Positions 43,506-55,637 are shown, counted from the stretch's first letter. The stretch is 64,000 nt of DNA from Mermis nigrescens (GCA_036768485.1 JAVLUZ010000744.1:124001-188000); one strand, 5' to 3'. Notes: a model not told the origin generated them from the sequence alone. Numbers and translations are program-made.

Positions 43506-44176
43506 TTGTAAAAAGGTTGTTCATAAAGCTTCTTAAAAATTGTACGCTAGATTTGAGTGATGGTTCTGTGGGAGTGCATTAGCGTACATAAATAGCTCTT
43601 TTAAATATTTCACATTGTGTCATATTATCTTAGTTTTATTACCAACCACTTATGTATTCCAGCGTTATCGTGCATTGCACATGAAATTTTCCTACTCATA
43701 TCTGATGCGACTGACAGACCCTGTAGCCTGGTACCGGACCTGTTCTAGCTGATACCGAGTTGCACCTATTTGCCCAGGTTTTTTTTGTAGGTCCCATTCC
43801 TTGTCTTCATTCTTTTGTTCACGCAAAGCTTCCGAATGATTAGAATTTTTGACCTGAATTCGTGTCATTATTTTTATAAATCAATGTAGATTTTCTAAGT
43901 TATGTTCTCCTTATTTATCTGGAATTAAAAAAGTAGCTTATAAGCCGAGTAAGGTCTTGTTTATAACTCACAAATTATTACTTTTCAGAAATTGAAAGTT
44001 TTTCAAGTATGTAGCTGGCAGCTGCATAGAAATTAATCAGCCCTTCACAAACGAGCAGCATTTACATTCTTTATACGTACATACGTCGTCGTTTTACTTT
44101 TCTGCTATTATTTGTTCATTTACTTTTAGACAATTAAATTGTGTTGTTTTTAATGCTAAAAAGTAGAAAAATATAA
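43506..44176. other. No gene recognised
   Basis: AT-rich sequence lying downstream of tRNA-Gln on its strand; no repeat ends or exons seen. Confidence 0.3.
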
Positions 44177-44246
44177 GGTCTCACGGAGATTCGAACTCCG
44201 GTTGCTGGATTCAAAGTCCAGAGTGCTGCCACTACACCATGAGACC
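44177..44246 (-). tRNA. tRNA-Gln (anticodon TTG)
   Basis: On the minus strand the sequence begins GGTCTCATGGTGTAGTGG and ends with TGAGACC, giving a 7-bp acceptor stem. The anticodon stem CTGGA/TCCAG encloses CTTTGAA, so the anticodon is TTG. The T arm CGGAG-TTCGAAT-CTCCG is perfect. It matches animal tRNA-Gln closely, has no intron, and is followed on its strand by a T5 run (ttatattttt), a normal RNA polymerase III terminator. The D loop appears one base shorter than usual. Likely functional. Confidence 0.93.
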
Positions 44247-44577
44247 TGAGGTATTTGTGTAGTGTAAGTTGGATAAAACAAAATGTTTTATTTTTATCGA
44301 TATAAAAATTTTTGATTGGTGCCTAAGTAGCTGTAGTTTTTCACGATATGAAGAGCTTCTATGTACACAAGTACCTACGCTCTCGCACGTGCAAGGTTGG
44401 AGTTCAAATCCAGAAGAAAATAAAGCAGCTAAGAATCGATGAAAAGCAAACACATCCGCCAAACCAAATGTGGGAGAAAGTTTTGAAAACTTCAATCACT
44501 TCATCACTGACTTGAATAGAAAATCATCGTCTTTTATCTGTGTTGCGAAATTTCTCAGCATGCACTCAGATTAAACT

Positions 44578-45030
44578 GAGCGTGGGGGGTTGAGGGGGGT
44601 AAGCATCATAGGTGGGCAGCACCGAAATTCTGGGGGTGAAAAAATTTCAAAGGTCAAAAAATGGTCCTAAAAGTGGTCGTTCTATGGCGAAAAAACACCA
44701 TTTTTCGACGTTTCTCATAGAGCACTATCCAATGGTATAAAAAAATCGCTTAAAAAGTAAAAAAATTTTCAAAATTTGAATTCTGGGGGGTATTTTGACT
44801 GGGGGGTACATATTTCAACTTCTGGGGGTGCATACCCCCCCGAACCCCCCCCCCCCACGCCCATGTGTGGTAAGCATCCCCCAGAAATCAAAATACTCCC
44901 CCAGAAACCAAAAATACCCTCCCAGAATTCAATTTTTGAAATTTTTTTAAGTTTTTTTTCGTAATTTTTTGATGCCAATGAATAGTGCTCAATGAGAAAC
45001 GTTGAGAAATGGTATTTTTCGCCATTTCTC
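44578..45030. mobile_element. CATAGGTGGGC-family element split by another of the same family
   Basis: The G-rich left part (44578-44606) continues after 44878 as the reverse-oriented family interior (gatgccaatgaatagtgctc) to about 45030, where it is truncated. Confidence 0.6.
44607..44869. mobile_element. CATAGGTGGGC-family element nested in a relative
   Basis: Begins CATAGGTGGGCAGCACC and ends CGCCCATGTGTG, flanked by a perfect GTAAGCAT duplication (44599-44606, 44870-44877). Confidence 0.9.
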
Positions 45031-45091
45031 AGACCCATCGACTCGTATTCAATCAACCTTAGCTGACATGATTACGCGTGTAATATGTACA

Positions 45092-45262
45092 TATAGGTCA
45101 GTTTCACACAACGGTCATAAATTTTAAAATACTAAGTCTCCGACAATAAGCTGACAGATTACGGTTATAGAAATTATCTGATATATAATTATCGTAACCC
45201 CGGCTTACTGTCGATGAGGGTTTTTTAAAATTTGTGTACGAAGTCATGTGAAACAGACTATA
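45092..45262. mobile_element. Short inverted-repeat element, TATAGTCTGTTTCA family
   Basis: Left TATAGGTCAGTTTCACACAA and right TGTGAAACAGACTATA are inverted. Same terminal type as the elements at 5596 and 6195. Confidence 0.6.
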
Positions 45263-45837
45263 ATTGGTTGTCATAATGGTAGATAAGTCGGTCAAAGTTT
45301 AAACCAACTTCTGGGCAAATGCAAACGTATACATTGCAAGTATAGCGTAACTCCTGTAAATCTATTGAAAGATAATATTGCTGAAGGATTCAAATTGTAC
45401 TATTAATCTTTTATTTGGCAACAAGTTCAAATTTTCACAGATATATAAGCATGTAATATCTACTGTACATAAGTAATATCTACCTAATTTTTCCGTCTTC
45501 TTCGACCGAACAGAACAACGTATGTATATTAATTCATAAACTTTGAAACGGTAATAATCTGACTTTCGTCACACAGAGATATCAAAATGATTTTGAGTAA
45601 TCTTAATTTAAAGGGCAGATAAATATTTTTTCTTTTCTGCTCATTTTGTTTCTTTCAAATTTTAGGAGTAACTTAAGAATATGGTACTTTCAAAATGCTA
45701 AAAAATAAACTTCAGAAGAGCGGATTTTTTTGCTCAGTACTTAGAACATGTTGGAAGAAAGCGCGGAAAAAAAATTTCATCCGTCTATGATCAATATTAC
45801 AAAAGCTATGGGTTTCGTTAAGTAGCCTCTTTCTCGA
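45263..45837. other. No gene recognised
   Basis: AT-rich sequence without terminal repeats or credible exons. Confidence 0.3.
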
Positions 45838-46271
45838 TCTAAGCTAAGCAATCTGGAATTTTTTAGTAATATGGTTTTGTCTCCGATTCTCTGAAATACT
45901 TTTTCCTGACAGATTCGAGGACGCTGAGTCCAAAAAGAGCGTTTAGGGGCTGACGAATATTTGTTGAGATAGAGCCCTTCAAACTTGCAAAAAACGTGAT
46001 TATTTCAATGTTCTAAGGGCTCTATCTCCACAAATATTCGTCAACCGCCTAAACGCTTTACTTTTCTGCACTAAGCGTCCTGGAATCTATCAGAAAAAAT
46101 TATTTTTAGGAGAATCGGTGACAAAAAAAATTTTATGAAAAAAATATACAAAAAAATTATGTTTAACCCCATTTTTAACATTTCTACATTACAGTTTTGA
46201 CGTTAACAAAGCCGAAGCAGAGTGTAATCGATTCATCACGGTTATTATTTTAGACTTGCCGCGCATATCAA

Positions 46272-46395
46272 ATTGGTGCCAGCTGATGGTCTAAGCCTAA
46301 GCATACAATTGTAGGCAAAATTGCTCCGCTCGCTTCGCTCGCTCCGCAATTTTCGCCCCAATTGCCTCAGGCTTAGACCATCAGCTGGCACCAAT
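46272..46395. repeat. Perfect 27-bp palindrome arms with GCTTCGC apex
   Basis: ATTGGTGCCAGCTGATGGTC and its continuation (46272-46298) are perfectly inverted at 46369-46395. A second inner palindrome surrounds gctcgcttcgctcgctcc; its centre GCTTCGC is the complement of GCGAAGC. It resembles the palindrome at 8514-8656. Confidence 0.85.
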
Positions 46396-46725
46396 GTGAA
46401 TACACTTTCTAAGCCTAAGCCTAAGATGTTCGTATAAGCAAACTGGTGAGTTGTGTGCAAGTATCCATTTGCCAAAAATTTAGCTCGCATGGATGTAATC
46501 ACCAAATTTTATCTAATATGATTTTTTCTCAATTTTCCCGAAAACAGTGTTTTTACGCTTTTTAACCTCAGAACTGCAATGTAGATATGTTAAAAATGGG
46601 TAGCACATTTGCATAATTCTTTTTTCAAAAATTTTTTTGTCACCGATTCTCCTAAAAATAATTTTTTCTGATAGACTTCGAGGACGCTCAGTACAGAATA
46701 GCAAAGCGTTTAGGCGGCTGACAAA

Positions 46726-46970
46726 CATACGTGGGCAGCAAGAAATTTCTGGGGGGTGCAAGATTTTTTTGAAGCGTCAAAAAATGGCTTTAAAAAACGA
46801 TGGTATGGTGATAAAAACACCATTTTTCGACGTTTCTCATCAAGCACTATCCATTGGCATCAAAAAATTGCGAAAAAAGCGAAAAAAATTTTCAAAAATT
46901 GAATTCTGGGGGGGGGGTATTTGTTTCTGGGGGGTGCATACCCCCCCCCCAACCTCCACGCCCAGGTGTG
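46726..46970. mobile_element. CATAGGTGGGC-family element in inverted repeat
   Basis: Begins CATACGTGGGCAGC, ends CGCCCAGGTGTG, flanked by CTGACAAA and TTGACAAA (7/8). Only the right arm carries it, so it is younger than the inverted repeat. Confidence 0.85.
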
Positions 46971-47237
46971 TTGACAAATATTTGTGGAGATAGAGCCCTT
47001 AGAACATTGAAACAATCACGTTTTTTCAAGTTTGGAGGGCTCTATCTCCACAAATATTCGTCAGCCCCCTAAACGCTTTTTTTCTGGACTCAGCGCTCCC
47101 GAATCTATCAGAAAAAATTATTTTTAGGAGAATCGGAGACAAAACCATATTAGAAACTTTAGCCCAAGCATCTTCTCGACCTAAGTATTTAAATATTCGA
47201 ACAGCTGAATGCAGAATCACATGTAGATACCCGATTT

Positions 47238-47402
47238 ACGTCGCCCTAAGCATCTATACATCGACCTAAGCATCTCATATACATCGACCTAAGCATCTAT
47301 ACATCGACCTAAGCATCTATACATACGTCGACCTAAGCATCTATACATCGACCTGAGCATCTATACATCGACCTGAGCGGGAGCGAACTCGACCTAAGCA
47401 GC
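47238..47402. repeat. Minisatellite, about 20-bp unit (CGACCTAAGCATCTATACAT)
   Basis: About eight tandem or near-tandem units with variants (CCTGAGC, added bases). A short relative (gatctaagcgggag) occurs near 7955. Confidence 0.85.
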
Positions 47403-48321
47403 TTGAAACTTATTTTCAGATAGACTAAGCCTACGTCAAAGTATAATAGAAGCAAAAACTTCGATGTAACCGAAAAACATGCAAAACTATATGAAAATTT
47501 TTTAAGTTTTTTATAATTTCGAACAGGTTTCCACGCCTTTTTCTCTTTTTTCTCCTTCATTGCTGTGCTTCCTTCCGTAATTTCAGCCCATATTATTTAT
47601 TTCTGACAAATGCGTAAGTCCTTGGATCGAGCCGTTTAATCGTCCCACCCAACACTCAAATCGAGAGTTGCCTGCAACTTTGCAAGTATGGCTCAGATTT
47701 TCACCAAATTTTTTCCGCGCTTCAATTTATCCTGTTCTACCACTTTGGCAAAAAAATTTTGGCATGCCGTATTCGTTTTGCTCCTTTTCTAATTTAGCCC
47801 AAATGTTAACATTCTCTATAATTGCCCTATTTGACCAACCTAATTATTTACCAATCAATCAGTAATTGGTCGGCGCCACCTAGCGATTCGGTTCTTAACC
47901 TAAACATAGTTCAAAATTTTTTGCAAATAAGATTTGGTTGACGTTCTTGAGACAATACAAAACATTCTGAAATGTATGGAGCGCTCAGTTTTCCATCTTT
48001 TCGTACGTTACCCTCAAGTAAATTTTGAACAGTGAAAAAATCGAAATACTTGCGCAAATACCCATCCAATCCAGTCCAGGTTGGACGGCCACCTATCTTG
48101 AGTAAAACAATAATCAAGAAAAACAACAGCGATATAATTTTACTGCACACCTAAGCGATAAAGCAAGTGAAAATCCTGAAAAATCGAAAGTTAAAGAAAT
48201 GATTTGAAAATTCTAATCGCATCTTGACGAAAGGAAAACAAGAGAAAAATAAAAATTATATATGCTTCAAAATAACTCAAGCATGTTAGAAACATGACTG
48301 TGCATCACTGTTTCTTTGATA

Positions 48322-48496
48322 ATGAAAAACTCACGATTTTTTTGTACAATGAAAAATCGGCCAAAGACTGCCTATACTTTGTATACAAAGTTGTTCAAAG
48401 ATCGCTCTAAAAATCTTTATGCGAGCCTCAAAATCTTTTGTCTCGTTACAAGAAAGCGGTGCTGTACATACAACAATATCTTCAGTAACAGCGTCG
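48322..48496 (+). CDS. Candidate first coding exon of unknown gene B
   Basis: Opens with ATG and reads about 58 codons of balanced, basic composition (TAYTLYTKLFKDRSKNLYAS, then a Cys-containing KIFCLVTRKRCCTYNN) to a strong donor, G then gtaagttg, phase 1. That phase matches the acceptor of the candidate exon at 55152. No domain is recognised. It is a single open frame of modest length in AT-rich DNA, so it may be chance. Confidence 0.35.
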
Positions 48497-49907
48497 GTAA
48501 GTTGTAGACAGAAATAGGATTACATTTGTGTACTATAAACCAAAAAATCCAAAATTTTGGAATTTTTGAACCTACAAAAAACATCAAAAACCCAGCTCTC
48601 GCCAGCCTTACCCTTTTGCTGGTTTTCCGACTATTCGCTATTTCGCTTTTAAATTTGTATTATATCTTCGTAAAGTGTCATGCGTGCTTACAGTAAAGAA
48701 TTCAGTTCATACATGTAGCGGCTTCACACGTGCTTACTGTGGGGGGTATGGGGGTATCCCCCTACTAGGACCTTTGGAAAACACCTCCTCAGGCCATTTT
48801 GGATCAAAACTGATTGTTTGAACCATGAAAAAGGCGTCAAATTACGCCTCACAGTAATAATTCAAGCATATACTCATTTGTCGAGCAGTAGAGTGTTTAA
48901 TATATCCATCCAGACACTTTTCTTTTATTATTTTGTATATATTTGATGTTACAAATCATTCCATTGCCCTGACCAAGTACGAAAATTTGACATTAAATAG
49001 GTAAACAATCATCCATTACCATCCACCCCTCTCTCCAAGGAAACTTGATTTGCGCCTCTCCCAGAGCTTGTGACCAGATGTGCATGTATGAACGGCTTGA
49101 AATTTCCGATGGGGTCCCCGGCCATTTCTAGGGAGATTACCCCCAATTTTTGACCAAAAAGCACCGAAAAACGGCCGAAGGATGCATTTTTCCAAAAATT
49201 GAGGCAAGTCAAAAATTTGCTGGCTTCGGAAAGACGGAGGACGGCCAACTTTGGGTGAGAGATTCTTCCATCCTACTGTCACATATATGAATCACTTTAC
49301 TTCAGTTCAAGTCACCTACCTCCTAAACTGCAAGTAGGACACTAATTTTTACTGAAATCAGTGTTCTGGCGTTTTTGGTTAATCTAGGATGCCAGCTGAT
49401 CAAGTATTTTAGATTTGTAGGACATAGGGCTAGTTATGTGCAGGAATTAAAGTAGGTAGGTACCCACTTTTGCATTGTTTTTTTGACCGACTCTGCATGG
49501 CTCATCGCTAACAATTGCTTATAAACTCTCTAAGTATTCCTTGTATTTTTTAGTATTTGGTAGTCAAATTGTATTTTTTGTCGATATTTTTATTTCAGTG
49601 ATTTTTCATCGTATTCGTAATGAACCGTTTTTCCTCTTTTAACCTATAATTCTTCACTGTACCTTGCCCTCAATAATGGACGCTTACAGCCGTAATAACA
49701 GTAGATATCAAAAGTCCATCGAAAATAGTTTCTAGATATATGTATATATATATATAAGTTAAGTTGAATCGAAGAGCGGGTTTCCCAAGCGATGGTTTCT
49801 ACGGATATCCGTCTTTTACTTATTAAAATAGGTGTGTACTACACCTATTCAATTCAACCTAGAGCGAGATAGAAATATCAGACAAACACTCAAATAGATT
49901 TCGCAGG
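48497..49907. other. Small transposon remnants; no gene recognised
   Basis: About 48725-49090 is an element with cacacgtgcttactg and gtgtgcatgtatg-type ends. About 49085-49290 is part of the aacggcttgaaatttcc family. A (TA)n run lies near 49740-49756. Confidence 0.4.
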
Positions 49908-49915
49908 GCTGGAGT

Positions 49916-50142
49916 CACACGTGGGCGTAGCTCCTCAGAAAGCAAAAAAACCCCCAGAATTCAATTTTGGAGAATTTTTTCGTTTTATTTCGCAATTTTT
50001 TATGCCAATTGATAGTGGTGCTCAAAGAGAAACGTTGAAAAATGGTGTTTCTTCTAGCCATACTAACATTGTTAAGACCATTTTTTGACCTTTGAAAAAT
50101 CTTGCACCCCATTCCCCAGAATTGTGGTGCTGCCCACCTATG
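49916..50142. mobile_element. CATAGGTGGGC-family element, reverse orientation
   Basis: Begins CACACGTGGGCG and ends GCTGCCCACCTATG; flanks GCTGGAGT and GTTGGAGT (7/8). Confidence 0.85.
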
Positions 50143-50150
50143 GTTGGAGT

Positions 50151-51436
50151 TATGGTCTTTCAGGTTGCTCGATCCCTTATCCTTATCAGTTTTATTTTCA
50201 TTATGCGTATATGTGAGTTGTGTTTAGCAGCTCAAACCACTGGAGATGTATTGCAGTCTTGTCTGCACGTTCTTCTAGTGAAGTTACTTTTTTGACTGCC
50301 ATTGTTAAACTATTCGTTGTCCATGCTTGCTAATCATTGGACTTGAAATGATTCTTCAAGAAAGCGACTCCGGTAAATTTATAAGTATATCACAGGATGA
50401 TGATACCTAAACATATGGGCACAGGGTCAATACAGGGTCAAGTGACTGGACCCTGGCAGCTGAGCAACCCCACAAGCGTGCAGTGGAAACCGAACCAACT
50501 CCGCAAGAATTTTGGAAATTTACTGGAGAAAATGAAGCAAATTCAAGGCCGAAAATGAATGAAAATTTAGCAATTTCTCCAAAAATGTTTGAAATTGACC
50601 AAAGCTGTGGAATAACGTAGTTTTAACGCTACTTTAGCATTTTTCTAGTTTTCGATTTCATTTTGATCCGGGAAAGTTCGATTTTCTACCCGCCCGCCAG
50701 ATCGATCGTGCTCTGCATTTATAGTCATGTAACGAACCCCGCAGGTTCCAGGTAAGTCATTTGACCATGAAAAACCTGAGCGTGTCCATGTACATATGTG
50801 CCTAAATATGTACATAATAATTTTTTCTTCTCAAATTTCACTGAATTCAGTTTCCTACCCTATTGAATAAATAGGTTGCAATGTTTATTGAATTAATGTA
50901 ATTTGTGAAGGTGAAAAAATTAGAAAAATTGATGTGGAGAAATTGATCGGTATTTGGTTGTTGCTAATAACAGTGAAGTAGATATTGATCTAAAGTTTTC
51001 CAATTTTCCAAATCGCTTTGCTTCGTTTGATTTACAGTATTCATTGGTTAGGTGCGCAAAGTAAAAGTTTCAGGGGGGGGGTGAAAATCAAAAATCGGAT
51101 GATAGCTAAGTACTCTGTGAAAAACGATTCTAAAGCAAAAAAGATGATATCGCTTTAAAGCCGTCATTTTCGAGCATTTGTGGCAGATATGTAGCCTTTT
51201 TGAACCCACAAACTTAGCTATATAGCCTTTTTGGGCTGAAAATAGCAATTTAACCCTTTTTGAAGTCACGGGAATAGGTATAAATACATGTGAAACTTAG
51301 TAAAAGCAACCATATAGCATTGCTGAGTTAACCACGGCATGTTTCTGAGTCTAAAAAAGGCTGTATAGCAGTGTTTGTTTCCGGACAAAATGGCTAATAG
51401 CTATCAGTTTTTGAAATCTCAAGGGGAGTAAGATCT
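50151..51436. other. No gene recognised
   Basis: AT-rich. No supported exon or terminal repeats; short repeated phrases (tagcctttttg) near 51190-51240. Confidence 0.3.
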
Positions 51437-51444
51437 CCTATCAC

Positions 51445-51704
51445 CATACCTGGGCGTGGGGGTTCGGGGGGTATGCACCCACCTCCACAGAAACCAAAAC
51501 ACTCCCCCAGAAACCAAAATACTCCCCAGAATTCAATTTTTGGAAATTTCTTTTGTTTTTCTCGCAATTTTTTGATGCCAATGGATAGTGCTTGATGAGA
51601 AAGGTTGGAAAAATGGTGTTTTTTCGCTATTATACCATTTTTAAGGCCGTTTTTGACCTTTGAAAAATCATGCACCTTCAGAGCTTTGGTGCCGCCCACT
51701 TATG
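51445..51704. mobile_element. CATAGGTGGGC-family element, reverse orientation
   Basis: Begins CATACCTGGGCGTGGG and ends CCGCCCACTTATG; flanks CCTATCAC and CGTATCAC (7/8). Confidence 0.85.
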
Positions 51705-51712
51705 CGTATCAC

Positions 51713-53160
51713 CCCTATGCCCAAGTATGATAAAATCCCAAACATTCAAAAAATAAATTGTTTTCCCTCGAATAATTCAAAGACCTAACACTATGTTTCA
51801 GTCATCTTATCTATCGAGCAAAGTTTTGCCCATATGTGCTTCAAAGAAATAGTCGTGAAATTTGTATGTAAAACGCATGCACTACGTACTATTTCTTATA
51901 TTATAGTAGCTAAAAATTATAATAACTTAGTCAGTTCCATATTTTTGCGAAGTGATATCCTCAAAACCATACTTCTAGAACGATTTTAATTTTCGAAATC
52001 CAATTTATTTTTGTGAAGTGATATCCTCAAAACCATAAAAGGTTTTTAATTCTGGAAATCCAATTTACTAGTGGTGAAAAAAGAGACGTATGTAGCAGCT
52101 CAAAATTTTTGGTGTGGTTGAATGACTTTTAGTTTTTGGTCAAAAGTGGCAAAATAACACCTAAAAATGACCTAAAAACGCAAATTTTTGCCGAAAATCG
52201 GTGAGAGGGTAAAAAATCGTTTGAGGATGGAGGCGGGACGGCCGATTTACTCGTGTACATTTATGGATGGGACTGCTCAATCTTTTGGCGAAAATCTATA
52301 GATTCTTTTGGAACTAAACTAATGTCTGTAAACAGTCTTTTTCCTGACTTATTCTGCGGCAATTTCAGTCTCACTGTTCCGAAATATTTTGTCATTTTTT
52401 AGTGGCTTCCTAGGCTATATTCGCAATTAATCGAACATTAAGGCGTGCTAGAGCGCTACGTGGTTGTTGTAAAACTTTATAAAGTAAAGCGGAGAGCGTT
52501 TATGCTTGACCTGTAATGTATACAAAGAATCAGGCATATTATTTAAATGCAGAACGTGAAATTCCGTTTGTATAAATTCGCATTTGTCATCCCATGAAGC
52601 ATTGACAAAAGTCTTATCGATCCTTGCATCTCTTATTTCGCTCTGTTTTTTATTGATTGATCTCTACAATCAAAGCCTCAAGCAGCAGTTCATGATTTAT
52701 TGATTAAAAACGGAAAAAGCTGCATTTTTGCGTCTTATTCGAGCTTTGTAAAGCGTTTATTATTTTTATGGTGTGAAATTAATTTACTCATAGTTTTGAA
52801 TTTTGTAGAGGAATTCGAAATCTTGTTAATTTTCGCAAATCGTCATCGGACATATTTCTTTTCAATAATTGTGCTTGGTCATTAATTTTAGTGCTACCTT
52901 AACCTAACCTCAGTAGTTCTTCTGCAATCTTATGTAAAAAAATTGAAAATTTTCCTGAAAAAATATTTTGTTTGCTTCCGTATAATCTAGCAATTAAGGT
53001 CTAACATTAAAAGCAGTTTACATTTAATGTTACTTGCTAACTTATTAATACCACCTGCAAATATAAAATGAATAGTGCTTTAAAACACATTTAACATTGT
53101 CCATGTTGGAGCTTGAACTGAATTATACAAAAGGGGATCAATCTAATCATTTAAAAATTC
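51713..53160. other. No gene recognised
   Basis: AT-rich. A direct repeat of about 30 bases (gaagtgatatcctcaaaacc) occurs at 51948 and 52015. A G-rich transposon remnant lies at about 52090-52260. The plus frame 52700-52885 is Leu/Phe/Ile-rich and lacks splice support. Confidence 0.3.
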
Positions 53161-53455
53161 AGTGGTAGGAACAATTGCAGACATGCATATGTAAGAGGTG
53201 GTTTGGAGTGGAGGGCCCCTCCCGCAATTGGTCGTCCCCTTAACCCCCAAAGTCAGAAAATTTTTGACCTCCCATTTTTGGTGAAAAGCTGTTTTTTGGC
53301 CATTTTAGGCGCTTTCCTTGCCATTTTTGGCCAAAAATTGGAGGCAATTAACTCCCTCTCCCCACTTAAAATGGCCGGGAATCATACATGTAACGGCTCG
53401 AAATCAGGAGGGTCCCGGCCAATTTGAGGGGGAGGGGGTAAATGACCACCAATTT

Positions 53456-54419
53456 ATGGGTGAGCCGACATTAGAGCGCACGACATTAGAGCGCCGACAT
53501 TAGAGCGCGCGACATTAGAGCGCAGCGACATTAGAGCGCAGCGACATTAGAGCGCGCGGACATTAGGGCGCGCAATATTAGAGCGCAGCCTTTGGAAAAA
53601 GGACAGTAATTTTTGAAACAGTAGGTTTTGTTCAACGCCATTATACCCTCTTCACTTATTTTCTTGACACAGATTACGGTATTCGTTTTCACAATTTTTT
53701 GTAAATTGTAAGCATTTACTGTAAGTCGTGCAAATCAAGCGTGAAATTTATTGCTGCAGTAGTAAACAATCATAAAACTACAGTAAATAAGCAACAGATC
53801 AAAATTTGTGTTGACTTATCCTGCATTTCTGTGTCAAGAAAACAAGTGAAAAGGGTATAGTTCTATCAGAAAGTGCATGAAAACCTACAAAATAATGTAC
53901 TAAAATGGCACCCTTACTACCGTAGTTTTAAAGCCGTATGTGTCAGAACACAGATCAGTCTACTCCATTGCACAAAAGATGTTTGAATTAAGGTCAAAAT
54001 TTTTTAAAATAAGTAACATTTACAACTTTAAAACTAACATAGCAAGGGGTCGTTTGGAGACACTGTTTTGCAGAGTATTTATCTCACTTACCAGCCACTT
54101 CTTAACCAGACAAGAAATTTGACTGATTTTCGTAATGTATGCTAGGTATATTTTTATACACCAATTTTTAGAAACAAAAAGTTACAAATTTTTTCTTGGG
54201 AAAGGAAAAGTCTATGTCTGCCTCAATGACGCATCATCGTAACTGCACTTTAATATTGGCGATCAGCGCTCTAATGTCGAGTGCTATAATGTCGCGCGCT
54301 ATAATGTCGCGCGCTATAATGTCGCGCGCTCTAATGTCGCTGCGTTCTGATGTCATTGCGCTCTAATGTCGCGCGCTAGTGTCGGCACTCTAATGTCGTG
54401 CGCTCTAATGTCTGCGTGC
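53456..54419. mobile_element. Foldback-type element with (GACATTAGAGCGCGC)n termini
   Basis: The left terminus (53467-53590) is a tandem array of GACATTAGAGCGC words, and the right terminus (about 54266-54415) is the same array inverted. Flanks CCAATTT (53449-53455, 54420-54426) give a 7-bp duplication, 8 with one mismatch. The interior has its own inverted repeat (ACCCTCTTCACTTATTTTCT near 53648). Drosophila FB and Galileo elements have tandem-repeat termini of this kind; relationship is not shown here. It splits an older G-rich element. Confidence 0.75.
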
Positions 54420-54426
54420 CCAATTT

Positions 54427-55151
54427 TTGGCCAAAAACGGCCAAAAGTGGACTTTTTCCAAAAATCGGGGGTGTCAAAAATTTTCTGGCTTTGGTAGGAT
54501 GGATGGACGTCCAACTTTGGGTGGGGGATTGATCTACCCCTTTTTATATGTATGCCAGGAACCCCTACTTAAAATTTCTAGCCATTATATGTCTGGTTGC
54601 AGACACTGGACGGATGACTCGCATATAATTTATCGAATAATAAAATATTTCTGATACGTATCGTTTATTCAAATTTAGCTGTTGCTTTGTCTTTATGCAT
54701 TAAATTTAATGCAGAAGGCCGAACTCTAAATGTAAGTCATATGTCATCGATTTTGATCGTAGTCCCACCCAAATGTTTTCTCAATTTAGTCGAAAATATC
54801 TTGTTTGATTAATATTTCGTGTTGGTCGCTTGAGCAAATTTGAAATATCCTTTTCTCGTTTATACTCTAGCAGCGGAAGCAAAAAACATTCAAATCTAAA
54901 TCCTTATAAGCTCCTAGTTTTGGTAGGTACTAACTAAGGTCCAGTTTTTCTAATTTTCGACGTTTCTAGATACATCTTATTCATGTCGGCTATTTCAGCT
55001 ATTTAACGTAGGTAGTCGATTCGGTCGGAGATAATGAATATAAACGTGCTGTCTATGTAAAGGCATATGAACGAATTATAGCTCCGCTTGCTTGCTGTTT
55101 TTTTGTGTTTTACGTTACAGTGGCAGTAAAAGACGGCATAAAAACTTTCAG
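54427..55151. other. Transposon remnant then AT-rich sequence
   Basis: To about 54580 this is the second half of the element split by the foldback insertion (tttttggccaaaaacggcc). The rest up to the candidate exon has no recognised feature apart from an alternative acceptor (gttttacgttacag) at 55110-55122. Confidence 0.35.
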
Positions 55152-55493
55152 AAAACAACAATGTATCGAACAATAACGTTACAGAACCGATCGGTCCAGC
55201 TGAATCATTCTTTCATGGTTGCATAGCTAATGTAACGGCGGAAATGAGGACTAATACCGAGAATGTTCCGTCACCTGCGTTGATGAGCTCCGAAACTGTC
55301 CTCAATTCGCAGGATAACGGCGACTTTTGCGAATTCATCGAAAATAAATTGGAAACTAAGTCAAACAACAGTGGAAATAATACGCTGAAACGACGTTCAT
55401 TATATTCAACCTTAGGGCCAGAACAAATGGGCGTACCTGGTAGTCCAGTTTATGATGACAGTACTAAAGATGACTTGATTTCTGCCAAGACGA
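55152..55493 (+). CDS. Candidate internal exon of unknown gene B
   Basis: After acceptor aactttcag the frame is open for 342 bases to a strong donor, A then gtaagttc. Both ends are phase 1. The roughly 113 residues are rich in Asn, Ser, Thr and Glu with good codon diversity (for example SLYSTLGPEQMGVPGSPVYD), which looks like genuine coding sequence, probably disordered. I recognise no domain. The phase fits 48322-48496 upstream. A second acceptor at 55122 opens a different short frame and is less likely. Confidence 0.5.
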
Positions 55494-55637
55494 GTAAGTT
55501 CAATTTGTATAGGTACACTTAATACATTCGCTATACTTCACCATATAGCAGAGTTTTATTTCGGGATTAATCGCGGGTTTAGTTTTTATTTCGACAGCAC
55601 TAACGGCCTTTTTCGTTTTTCCGCTCCTGTGGATATA

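Larger units (their letters stand above)
45838..47185. repeat. Large inverted repeat, each arm itself a hairpin
   Basis: The left arm (about 45838-46180) and right arm (about 46600-47185) share, in inverse order, ATATGGTTTTGTCTCCGATT, the word GCGTTTAG and ACGAATATTTGT with the neighbouring segment GATAGAGCCCT. Within each arm these words also occur in both directions. The right arm is split by the element 46726-46970 and the centre holds the palindrome 46272-46395. Confidence 0.75.
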
